Source: CAZEHS01 sp964649745 (lineage in GTDB: Bacteria; Bacillota; Clostridia; Peptostreptococcales; Acidaminobacteraceae). From it: 64,000 nt of DNA. A program made the position numbers and the translations under genes. Shown piece after piece: positions 21,880-30,521 of this stretch. Where the stretch lies: contig CAZYQI010000003.1 in NCBI GenBank assembly GCA_964649745.1, positions 62,001 through 126,000 on the forward strand, in the 5' to 3' direction. The notes under the pieces are model-generated. The model worked only from the letters and a program-made list of their open reading frames with translations, made no database searches and was not told the DNA's origin. The first letter of the stretch is position 1. The number at the start of each line of letters is the position of its first letter.

Positions 21880-24723
21880 GAACATTTCAGCAAGTACCGG
21901 CACACCGGATTTCAGCTCAGGCCGGTAGGTGGGAGCCTCCCAGGAGGTCATTTTTTCTGTAAAGGAAAGGATATTGTCATCCATCACAAGCTGAAACCGC
22001 AGCCTTTCGTTCTTTACGGTATTAATGGAATCCAACTCCGTTGTCACGTGTTGCCGTGCATCGGATAGGATTGTCTGTGAGGATGGATCCGAAATACCCA
22101 GCAGACCATATGGAAGCCTTATTACAAGATGGTTCCCATCAACCTGGATATGATTTTGGGGAATCTGGAACGTACCAATTCTGAGACGGCTTAGATTTTG
22201 AGTAACCGCCGGGGTTCGTATACCGGATTTTGTGATGTTCTCTTTGTTTGTCATCTGCTCAAGGGGCTCATAGGCTTCAAACTCCGCGTCAACGGCCTGG
22301 TATCGCCCTTTTGTCCAGTTATATCCCGGATTCACCAACAGCTCCGGCGCCGCATTCCATTTCAGCAGAAATTCCTCGTTATCCTGAGCACCCCGTTCGG
22401 AATCCGTGCTGAGGGTCAGCTCAAATGGTTTTTGGATATCCGCCCCATCCGCAAACCCTATCTCCATAAACAGATAGGCCTCATTTTGACCGATACGTAT
22501 GGTTTCAATCCCTTGCAGGGTTCCGTTGTTCCGGTCTGCCCCATAGGCGGGATCGGATTCACGGTAGGCCAGCAGACCGTAATTTTGTTCAGGATCCAAG
22601 GCGTTGTGCCATAGCAGATGCCTTCCATAGGGGATCATGTACGGCTCCGTTGTCCACGTTTTCTTTGCCCACTCATCCATCCATTCGAAAACGACTGCCC
22701 CTGAATAGCCCTCCCGGAGGATTCCCTCTGTCATTCGGACAATTCCCTGAGCCTGTTCCTGCTCCGACAGCCCCCCATGATGGAGACCATCCGGGCTGTA
22801 ATGGGCGCTTTCCATGCTGGTTGAAATTCCGTATTCCGCTACAACAGCGGGATACCGGGTGTGCTGAGCCATAAAAGCCTTCAAATATCCGCCGTAGCGA
22901 AACCTTCCGGCTGCGTCGTTATAGGCGGCATATTCCGGGTCGAGATTCATGAAATCAGGGTAGTTGGGGTAAATGTGATAGGCGCCGAAAAAGCCCGGCA
23001 CCCGGCCTTTATTTATGCCGATGTTCCCGATATCCACACTGATACTGTCGTTGTATTGCAAGGTCTTGTCACCGCTTGAATTCCATTCGCTGTCATGGGA
23101 CAGGGTATCCAGGGTTGGCCAGCTTACGATGGCTGTGAGGTGTGCATCCCCATACCTTTCATTCTCAAAATCCAGAACGTAATCACAGGAGGCCGCCAAC
23201 CATGCTTCTGTAGGACTGGCTTCCGGTTCTGAATAGAAATACTCCCCCTTGAAGGCGTAACCCTGATTCCGTTGATCGGTAGCGGTTACTTCCTGTGGTT
23301 CCATCTCACGGCCTGCCAGATAGCCCAGCACATAATCAGACACATCGGAATGATAGAGCCCATACGCCCGGTAATCTCTCTTTGGTATGTTCGCATCCCC
23401 GTGAAGTGCGCTTACTGTCCAGGCAATTTCCTTCTGATAGTCCTTGTTGTAAGCTTCACTCAAATAATCGGATCGGTCGGGATGCTCCTCCGGCCATATT
23501 TCCTGAAGCAGATAGAGCGGCTCCCCTCTTCCCTTGTTGTGATCATAAAGCGCCTCATAAAAAACGGGGGGAAGCAGTGTATACACTCTGACGGTGTTCA
23601 CATTGAGACGCTGCATCTGCTCCATCCACTGCAAATATGTTTTTTTGTCTTGTGGGAACTCCGTAAATGCAGTTCCCGGGAGCGCTGCCCCCAGATTGAT
23701 TCCCTTGATGAAGAAAGGCTTTTTGTTGCCAAGGATGTCACTGCTGAAAATCCTGGCGTTATCTGCGCTGAAGGTGTGTGTATCTCTCTGTTGAGAGGCT
23801 GTCCAGTCATAAGCGTGTTTCGTGTATAGCAGTGAAGTAAGCCTGGGCACGTACCATTTCCAGTATGCCTTTTCATCTGTCATGCGGTTATAAACCCCTT
23901 TATGCCGCATAAGATAAGCGATGCTGTCATAACTGGCCGGCACATCAACACGCTGATCCCCCATGCTTACGGAATAGTAGTATGCATCGTACAATGGGGA
24001 GCTTGTATGCATAAGGGCCGGGAAACTTCCGTTCATGCCGTATCCGGCAAGCCGTTTTGCCCCTGTTTCAGTGGTTTTAAGCTTTAGCTCTGCCAAAGGA
24101 GCATCCTTAGAATTGATGATTTCGAAGTATCCGGAATACGGCACCTTCAAAGCTCCCTCTGTAAGCATCAGCCTGCCCGCATAGTCCTTCCCCTTTTGAA
24201 GGACCAGAACATCCTCCTCACTGAAAATCACCACCCCTTCCCCCGAAAAGGTCCATTTATTCGTGTATTGTTCTTCATACAATTGAATCAGCCTGGCCGG
24301 AATCTCTTCCGTGTTTCCAAGATCCAGGAAGGTCTTCCCGACAAATCCTGTGAATTCGGCTCCCGTCAACTGACGTACGAGCCGTTGGTCCTCTGTTTCC
24401 ATTCCCATCTTGCTGCAGAGCATTTCCATCACCATAATGTTGTGGTTCACGTTCTTACCCACGGTTTCCTGAAAGTTCTTTACCGTGTTGATAATGATCA
24501 GGTCGGCGGGGGCGTCCTTGATAACTCTGGCCTTTTGATTATTGAGTATCCAGTTCACACCGTCATTGGCTTTGTCTGTCTCACGGAAGAGGGCAACCTG
24601 GGTTTGTGCGGCTGCCTTCATCTGAAAGCGGAGAAACGGAACGACCGCTGCAAGCAGGGTGACGATTACAAGGGCGGCCATCAGCATCCTAAGTCCCCGT
24701 ATGATGTACCGATATGGACTCAT
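21865..24723 (-). CDS. Membrane-anchored glycosidase-like protein of the exopolysaccharide operon
   Basis: This 952-residue protein has one N-terminal membrane helix (ALVIVTLLAAVVPFLRF). Residues about 370-700 look like a TIM-barrel glycoside hydrolase: FFIKGINLGAALPG, RLNVNTVRVYTLLPP and AVVAEYGISTSMES, with a possible catalytic Glu in AEYG, then GAVVFEWMDEWAKKTW. The flanks are beta-rich and probably bind carbohydrate. It likely trims, releases or modifies the polymer made by the GT2 synthase upstream, whose stop overlaps its ATG (24723) by four bases. A start 26 codons earlier lies within that gene. The glycoside hydrolase family and true substrate are not clear. Confidence 0.7.
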   Translation of the reverse strand: MSPYRYIIRGLRMLMAALVIVTLLAAVVPFLRFQMKAAAQTQVALFRETDKANDGVNWILNNQKARVIKDAPADLIIINTVKNFQETVGKNVNHNIMVMEMLCSKMGMETEDQRLVRQLTGAEFTGFVGKTFLDLGNTEEIPARLIQLYEEQYTNKWTFSGEGVVIFSEEDVLVLQKGKDYAGRLMLTEGALKVPYSGYFEIINSKDAPLAELKLKTTETGAKRLAGYGMNGSFPALMHTSSPLYDAYYYSVSMGDQRVDVPASYDSIAYLMRHKGVYNRMTDEKAYWKWYVPRLTSLLYTKHAYDWTASQQRDTHTFSADNARIFSSDILGNKKPFFIKGINLGAALPGTAFTEFPQDKKTYLQWMEQMQRLNVNTVRVYTLLPPVFYEALYDHNKGRGEPLYLLQEIWPEEHPDRSDYLSEAYNKDYQKEIAWTVSALHGDANIPKRDYRAYGLYHSDVSDYVLGYLAGREMEPQEVTATDQRNQGYAFKGEYFYSEPEASPTEAWLAASCDYVLDFENERYGDAHLTAIVSWPTLDTLSHDSEWNSSGDKTLQYNDSISVDIGNIGINKGRVPGFFGAYHIYPNYPDFMNLDPEYAAYNDAAGRFRYGGYLKAFMAQHTRYPAVVAEYGISTSMESAHYSPDGLHHGGLSEQEQAQGIVRMTEGILREGYSGAVVFEWMDEWAKKTWTTEPYMIPYGRHLLWHNALDPEQNYGLLAYRESDPAYGADRNNGTLQGIETIRIGQNEAYLFMEIGFADGADIQKPFELTLSTDSERGAQDNEEFLLKWNAAPELLVNPGYNWTKGRYQAVDAEFEAYEPLEQMTNKENITKSGIRTPAVTQNLSRLRIGTFQIPQNHIQVDGNHLVIRLPYGLLGISDPSSQTILSDARQHVTTELDSINTVKNERLRFQLVMDDNILSFTEKMTSWEAPTYRPELKSGVPVLAEMFKTLP

Positions 24724-27620
24724 GATGCGACCCCCCTTCGTTTGATTTGCCCCCAGCCACCCTGTCCAAAGATAACATTGATTTGTCCCAACACTCTCCA
24801 TAGGCTGAACAGCTGCCGGGGTCCGAAGTTTTCGATAAAGGCGTAACCAATGAGCTTCATGACATCCCTTGCCCTAAAATAATGGGTTTCCCGCTCCGCA
24901 ATCAGAAGGGAGAACAATGAAACAATCATCCCCAGCAGGATCGTGGATATGAAGAGCAGCAGTGCTATCTGGGCGTCTAGAATGCCCAGCAGGGCGGCCA
25001 GAACTACCATGACATAGCCCTGGAATTCCAGCATGGGACCGAAGGCCTCAAAAATAAAGAAATAGGGCATGGCAATAAGCCCTACACGGCCATAGGACGC
25101 ATTGAAGAGCATTTTGCGATGGAAGAACAGGATGTCGATTAGGCCACGGTGCCATCTGTAACGCTGTGACCTCAGGCTTTTAAGGTCTTCCGGCACCTCG
25201 GTCCAGCAGTTGGCATTGAAGGCGTAGAGAATCTTGTAGGGATGCTTCATTTCATGCATCAAACGGGCAATCCTCACCACCAGCTCCATATCCTCCCCTA
25301 CAGTATCCTTGCGGTAGACCCCGTTTTGAGTCATATAGCCGCCGATGCCGATGATCCGATCCTTTCTGAACAGCCCGAAGGCACCGGATATGATCATCAG
25401 GGTATTAATCTTTTGCCAGCCCAGCCTGCCCGCCATAAAGGCTCGGAGATACTCGATGGTCTGGAATCCCGCCAAGGGGTTCCTTGGAATGCGTATATCC
25501 GTAACCTGTCCCTTGTCAACCGTGCAGCCGTTAATGGGGAATATATTCCCGCCCAGGGCTGGTGTTTCAACACTTTCATCCAAGGTTAGGGAGGCAAGCC
25601 TTAAAAGTGCTTCCGGCTCAAGGAGTGAATCCGCGTCTATTCCGCAGAAATAGGTTTTATTGGCAACATTTATTCCGGCATTCAGGGAGTCGGCCTTGCC
25701 GCCGTTGCTCTTATCAATGACAACGAGCTTTGGCAAGGATGGGTTGCGGTATATTCCCCGGATCGGTTCCGTTTTCAGGCTGGGGGAATAGGCGTAGTCC
25801 ACCCGCACCAGACGAAAGCCCTTGATCAGCCGGAGCAGGGTTTCGTCCTTACTGCCGTCATTGACGATGATCAGCTCATAATCCGGATAATTGAGGTTAA
25901 GGAGGGATTTTGTGCTCTCAATGATGTTCTTTTCCTCATTGAACGCCGGCGCAATGATGGATATGGACGGCAGCATTTTGTTCCGGAAAAGCATGGATAT
26001 GCTCTTGAGGTTCCACTGTCGGGACTGGGCTTTGACATTTTGATAGGAAAAGAACAGCAGAGCCATATAAATGACATTGACCGCCATGGAATAATAAACC
26101 AAGCCGTAGTTGAAATCGATGACAAACTGCCGTAGTACTGTGAAAGGCGGCGCTGTCCATACCCACCCCTTCCGCATCAGCACAAAAATAACCGGCGCAA
26201 AAAGAAGCGAGATCACCGTCAGAAAAAGAACGCTCCTTACCAGTTGTGGATCCTTTCGATGGGTGGATGCGCTTTTTTCAGGCGAGTATGGCGTCAGCCC
26301 CCATTTGCTGAGGATACGATGATCCAGATAGGTTCGGAATTCGAGCTCCATTTTCCCGTTTGGCGGAACCTGCTCTTTCATGATTCGAATGACACGATTC
26401 TCGATATCGATATCCTTATTGATATTGAGGAATCCGATCAGCTCATTGATCTTTTCATTATGAAGAATTTCAATGAGGATGTTCTCTGCCCGGGAATCAT
26501 TTTTGGAATTGAGTTTCAGTATGTAGTATTCGATTTTATTGGATAGAATCTGAGCGATGCGTCTTCTGGACGGAGCGTCCTCTTCGGTTTCGAAACGATG
26601 CTCCAGTATGTACAGGAACCTGGGGTTGGCTTCCACCATCTTCGTCAATACGGCGACGATGGTTTTTTCATGGTGCTCCTGATCAAGGAACCCCATGAGA
26701 AGGGTGAAGTTTTCCGTTGAGCTGTTCTTGGACACCGCCCAAAAGGCATTGGTTCGGACAATGGGATTGCCGTGGGTGTAGTACGGTTCCCGTCCAAAAT
26801 CGTTGTAATAGTAATTCGACAACGTACGGCAGGCCATCGTGAGCAGGTTGTCAAGGTCAACGGGCAGATACGACAGCCGGTACGCTGTGCGCCCCTCTCG
26901 GATAGCCGTTTCGTAATGCCCCCGGAGTGCCTCCTCCCAACGGGAATAACCGTCCACGAAATCAAACAGGAAGGCTTTGGAGGAGGGTCTGAAATTTTCA
27001 CCGGCGTATCGGATCAGAAGCTCGATGATTTCGATGTCTTTCGTTTGTTTCAACGCCTCAAAGTGGACATGTACGGCTTCACCAAACTCAAGGATATTGG
27101 AAATCGCCTTTTCCGAATACCACTTGTGCATGCCGATAAGGGCGGAAATCATGCAGTTCAACGATTCCGGATGGCGGATATCCGTCAATGCATTGGAGAT
27201 GTAGACCTTGACGGCGGAATCCTTTTCTCCGGACAGGGCGGACTCCAGCGCCCGTCTGGCTCCTTCACTGCCTATGAGCCCCAGGTTGCTGCAGGCCTCT
27301 TTACGAACGATGGTGCGGGAGGAACGCAGTCGTTTGATCTCCTGAGCCTCTGCCTTCCGGAGCTCCTTCGATTGAAGGTGATCCTCAACACGCTCCAGAA
27401 TCAGGTTTTGTCTCAGGTTTTTCACTTCACTCAAGGTATCCACTGTTACATTCAATTGCTTATGGATCAGCGACAGGATCAGCGAACGTCTCTTATTGTT
27501 CCGAATATACTGTTCTTCCAAGGAGGTGAACTTGTTGAGGAGAGTCATGACGGACAGATAAATGGCGGCAAAGAGCAGGATCAGGGCCAGCAGGATCAGG
27601 CCGTTAACAGTGAGGGTCAT
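24720..27620 (-). CDS. HEAT-repeat plus family-2 glycosyltransferase polymer synthase
   Basis: This 966-residue protein opens with a membrane helix (LILLALILLFAAIYLSV). HEAT-like helical repeats follow at about residues 80-420 (RKEACSNLGLIGSEGARRALE and later units). Then come two hydrophobic segments and a processive GT2 domain: DYELIIVNDGSKDETLL, CGIDADSLLEPEA (DxD), GEDMELVVR (acid catalyst region) and SQRYRWHRG (Q/RxxRW). The C-terminal helices form the export channel, as in BcsA/PgaC synthases. No PilZ domain is visible, so c-di-GMP control would have to come through partners. It overlaps both neighbours by four bases. The polymer cannot be predicted. Confidence 0.88.
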   Translation of the reverse strand: MTLTVNGLILLALILLFAAIYLSVMTLLNKFTSLEEQYIRNNKRRSLILSLIHKQLNVTVDTLSEVKNLRQNLILERVEDHLQSKELRKAEAQEIKRLRSSRTIVRKEACSNLGLIGSEGARRALESALSGEKDSAVKVYISNALTDIRHPESLNCMISALIGMHKWYSEKAISNILEFGEAVHVHFEALKQTKDIEIIELLIRYAGENFRPSSKAFLFDFVDGYSRWEEALRGHYETAIREGRTAYRLSYLPVDLDNLLTMACRTLSNYYYNDFGREPYYTHGNPIVRTNAFWAVSKNSSTENFTLLMGFLDQEHHEKTIVAVLTKMVEANPRFLYILEHRFETEEDAPSRRRIAQILSNKIEYYILKLNSKNDSRAENILIEILHNEKINELIGFLNINKDIDIENRVIRIMKEQVPPNGKMELEFRTYLDHRILSKWGLTPYSPEKSASTHRKDPQLVRSVLFLTVISLLFAPVIFVLMRKGWVWTAPPFTVLRQFVIDFNYGLVYYSMAVNVIYMALLFFSYQNVKAQSRQWNLKSISMLFRNKMLPSISIIAPAFNEEKNIIESTKSLLNLNYPDYELIIVNDGSKDETLLRLIKGFRLVRVDYAYSPSLKTEPIRGIYRNPSLPKLVVIDKSNGGKADSLNAGINVANKTYFCGIDADSLLEPEALLRLASLTLDESVETPALGGNIFPINGCTVDKGQVTDIRIPRNPLAGFQTIEYLRAFMAGRLGWQKINTLMIISGAFGLFRKDRIIGIGGYMTQNGVYRKDTVGEDMELVVRIARLMHEMKHPYKILYAFNANCWTEVPEDLKSLRSQRYRWHRGLIDILFFHRKMLFNASYGRVGLIAMPYFFIFEAFGPMLEFQGYVMVVLAALLGILDAQIALLLFISTILLGMIVSLFSLLIAERETHYFRARDVMKLIGYAFIENFGPRQLFSLWRVLGQINVIFGQGGWGQIKRRGVAS

Positions 27621-29599
27621 AGGGATGTCCCCTTCAGGCTTCGTTTGATGATCCCAATCAGCTCAGACATCATATACGGCTTTTTGATGTAGTGGGATAT
27701 TCCCAGTCCCACTGCCCTGCTTACAGAATCCTCATCCTTCTGATAGGACAGAAAAATCGTCTCTACCCCTTTGGTTGCGGTCTGTTCGAGAACTGCCTCC
27801 CGCAGAAGGAATCCGTCCATTTTTGGAAGATTCACCTCCGATACGATGACGGCCGGCACATGTTTTTCAGCCAGCAGCAACGCTTCATATCCGTCTTGGG
27901 CTGAGAAAACCTCCGCACCTATCTCCGATAAGAAGGCCCGAATAATTTCAATATTCGTCGGATCACTGTCAACAAGCAGCACGCTGCTGAGAGCAATTTT
28001 TTCAAGCTCGCCTTCCCCTTCAAAGCAGACACAGTTCTTGCCCATCACCTTGGCCTTTCGCAGCCGGGTCAGGCCCAGGTCCAGATAGCGCAGCACGGTC
28101 TGGTCGAAGGATGCCGCATCGTATTGAAGCTCCTCCGGAAAGGCAATTCCGATGGATACGGTAAGGCGACCGAGGAAGATCGTGCTCCTGGCAATTGCCA
28201 CCCGGACCTGCTCCATCCCGGTAATGACCGCCTGTCTATCGAGCCCCTTCAGATAAACGCCGAAATCGGTGGAATCCAGTTTGAAAACCCCGTGATTTCC
28301 AAAGGTCTCCTTCAAGAGATACGCCATATTGCTCAAGGCGCTGTCCGTGTCTTCCCGGCCATATTTCAACTGATAGTTCGAGAAGTTGTCAATGCCGATA
28401 CAGGCGAAGGCACCAACGTCCCGCCAGTCCTCGGTTTCTAATTCCTGGATCAAAAGAGACTTGAAGAACACCTCGTTGAACAGGCCGGTTACACTGCATT
28501 TGATCAGCCTTTCGTTGACAGACTGAATTGTCTGTTCTAAGGATTTTGTCTTCTCCCGCAGCCGCCGATTCTCCATCTCTGAGCTTTCGATGACAGCGGT
28601 CATGATGGTTGGCACCGGAATGTCATAGGTGGCCACAAGGCCCCGCACGTAGGGTTCCAAAACCGTGATCCACAGCATCCCCTTCTGCTGTTTGATCGTA
28701 TCAAAAAGGCTGTTCCAAACAGCTTCGGGTTCTCCGTAATAATCACCCACCCCGCCGGCTTCATCGGCAATCAGCTCGGGAACATGATCAAGCACCTCCC
28801 GGACCTCTTCTCGGGCATACAGCGCTTCACAGCGTTTCACCACATCATTGAAGATCATGAGATAGCCGCCGGAGGACAGCAGATTTTTTTTGATTGGATC
28901 CAGCAACGTTCCACACTGCAGTGTTCTCAGGGCGTGAATGTACGTTTCCACCTCTCGGTCGATGATAGAACCATGCTGGGGTAAAATACGCCGGATTCCA
29001 TATCCCAACAGCACATCCATAACCGGACGCAAAACCGAATTGGAGGGCATGTAATGCTCGTGAAAGGTCAGCATTTTTTCAAGGTATGTATCATCCGCAT
29101 ATAACGTATGGTTATAGCTGAACGCGCCAAACAAGTCACTGGAAAAGAGGGTTTCAGTTGCACCGTCGTAGGTGGCAAAAGCCCCGGCAAAGTGAAGGTA
29201 GGGCGTTGGAATGAACTGCAGCACACGGCCGCTGGAAAGCGTCAGACGACTTTCATTTTCTTCAAGAAGATAATAGGGGGACTGAATCCCATAATACTGG
29301 ACCAGGGTCATGGTTCTCCATGAGGTAACTATTTTGGGACGTATCCCCAACTCTTCAAACAAGGGTACTGCAGCGCAAAAATCAGGGTCCTCATGATGCA
29401 GGACGATATGCGTGATATCCTCAATGGGCACCAGCTCCTTAACATTGGCAAGGACCTGTTGAAAATCAAGGGAGGATCCGGGATCGAACAGTACCGCTTC
29501 CTTACCGTCGATAAGCAGATAAGGGTTGCAATCCAAGCCGTTGTTCGAAGTGATGTCTCCTACATGATAGATTCCTTCCGCTATCCGCGTATGACTCAT
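27617..29599 (-). CDS. Metallo-beta-lactamase / degenerate GGDEF / degenerate receiver fusion
   Basis: This 660-residue protein starts with an ODP-type metallo-beta-lactamase domain (residues about 1-235; LHHEDPDF at 67-74, then HxxHD-like NHTLYADDTY). A coiled segment (LREKTKSLEQTIQSVNERLI) leads to a GGDEF domain whose signature site reads LDSTDFGVYL, so the cyclase is almost certainly inactive. A C-terminal receiver domain follows in which the phospho-acceptor Asp is Glu (IVSEVNLPKMDG). The ATG at 29599 has GGAGG upstream. It is the first gene of the polymer operon and overlaps the synthase start, so it is probably its sensor or activator. Confidence 0.85.
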   Translation of the reverse strand: MSHTRIAEGIYHVGDITSNNGLDCNPYLLIDGKEAVLFDPGSSLDFQQVLANVKELVPIEDITHIVLHHEDPDFCAAVPLFEELGIRPKIVTSWRTMTLVQYYGIQSPYYLLEENESRLTLSSGRVLQFIPTPYLHFAGAFATYDGATETLFSSDLFGAFSYNHTLYADDTYLEKMLTFHEHYMPSNSVLRPVMDVLLGYGIRRILPQHGSIIDREVETYIHALRTLQCGTLLDPIKKNLLSSGGYLMIFNDVVKRCEALYAREEVREVLDHVPELIADEAGGVGDYYGEPEAVWNSLFDTIKQQKGMLWITVLEPYVRGLVATYDIPVPTIMTAVIESSEMENRRLREKTKSLEQTIQSVNERLIKCSVTGLFNEVFFKSLLIQELETEDWRDVGAFACIGIDNFSNYQLKYGREDTDSALSNMAYLLKETFGNHGVFKLDSTDFGVYLKGLDRQAVITGMEQVRVAIARSTIFLGRLTVSIGIAFPEELQYDAASFDQTVLRYLDLGLTRLRKAKVMGKNCVCFEGEGELEKIALSSVLLVDSDPTNIEIIRAFLSEIGAEVFSAQDGYEALLLAEKHVPAVIVSEVNLPKMDGFLLREAVLEQTATKGVETIFLSYQKDEDSVSRAVGLGISHYIKKPYMMSELIGIIKRSLKGTSL

Positions 29600-29871
29600 T
29601 CCTATTCCTCCAACCGGGATACAGCGTGCACCTTCTCTAACAGGTCCGTTGCGTCCCTTTAAATTAAGTATCTGGCGCTTATTTTCAATCGCGCACCTTT
29701 TGCTTTGTTTTCCGATATACCCATGTTTATAATGACCGAACACCTTCTATCATTATAACGTTATTCCTGCGCTCCCGCTTAATTAATAAATGGTACAATT
29801 CCTTCCTGTGTGGGTACAATGAGGGTAAGTAAAGCTCTTCCCGACAGGACAGTCCATAAGGAGATAAACGG

Positions 29872-30423
29872 ATGGAACGAACCTTCAATTATGACATTAT
29901 GCCTGAAATCAAACAGCGCTGGTCCCCCAGAGCCTTCAGCTCCCTGCCTATTCCGAGGGACGATGTTTTGGCACTGCTGGAGGCGGCCCATTATGCCCCC
30001 TCCTGTTTCAATGAACAGCCCTGGCGCTTCATCATCGCCGACGAAGAAGAAACCCTGAGCCGCATGCGCGGCATCCTGACGGCCTCCAACCAGGCATGGG
30101 CCAGTAAAGCCCCCGTCCTCCTGCTGATTGTATCTCACCGGACCTTTTCTCAAAACGGAAAGGATAATTACTGGCACATGTTCGACGCCGGAACCGCCTG
30201 GGGATTTCTTTCCCTAGAGGCTGAACGTCGGAAGCTCATTACCCATGCCATGGCGGGCTTCAGTAGGGAACGTGCCCGAGCCGCTTTCAACATCAGTGAG
30301 GAATACGACCTTGTCACGGTAGTTGCCATCGGACGCTACGGAAATAAAGAAGATCTGAGTGAAGAACTGCAGCAGCGTGAACACCCCGAAACAAGAAAAA
30401 GCATCGACGAGCTGCTGCTGTAA
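29872..30423 (+). CDS. Nitroreductase family FMN oxidoreductase
   Basis: This 183-residue protein has the nitroreductase fold: RWSPRAFS (FMN-binding Arg/Ser) at the N terminus, APSCFNEQPWRFII typical of the active site, then a TAWGFLSLEAERR helix and YDLVTVVAIGRYG near the C terminus. It is a cytoplasmic NAD(P)H-dependent flavoprotein; natural substrates are unknown. AAGGAG stands 8 bases before the ATG. It is monocistronic, between the polymer operon promoter and a strong terminator. Confidence 0.9.
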   Translation: MERTFNYDIMPEIKQRWSPRAFSSLPIPRDDVLALLEAAHYAPSCFNEQPWRFIIADEEETLSRMRGILTASNQAWASKAPVLLLIVSHRTFSQNGKDNYWHMFDAGTAWGFLSLEAERRKLITHAMAGFSRERARAAFNISEEYDLVTVVAIGRYGNKEDLSEELQQREHPETRKSIDELLL

Positions 30424-30445
30424 TAAACGCCTCTAAATCAATGCA

Positions 30446-30494
30446 GCACCTCCCTGCCAGGCGGTTTCCCGTTGTCTGGCAAGGGGGTGCTTTT
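30446..30494. terminator. Terminator between nitroreductase and the PAS-GGDEF gene
   Basis: GCACC..CCCTGCCAG pairs with CTGGCAAGGGGGTGC and is followed by TTTT. The stem has one or two mismatches. It is positioned to end both converging transcripts. Confidence 0.7.
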
Positions 30495-30521
30495 CATTTA
30501 CGGACTCCGTCTTCTCCGGTA

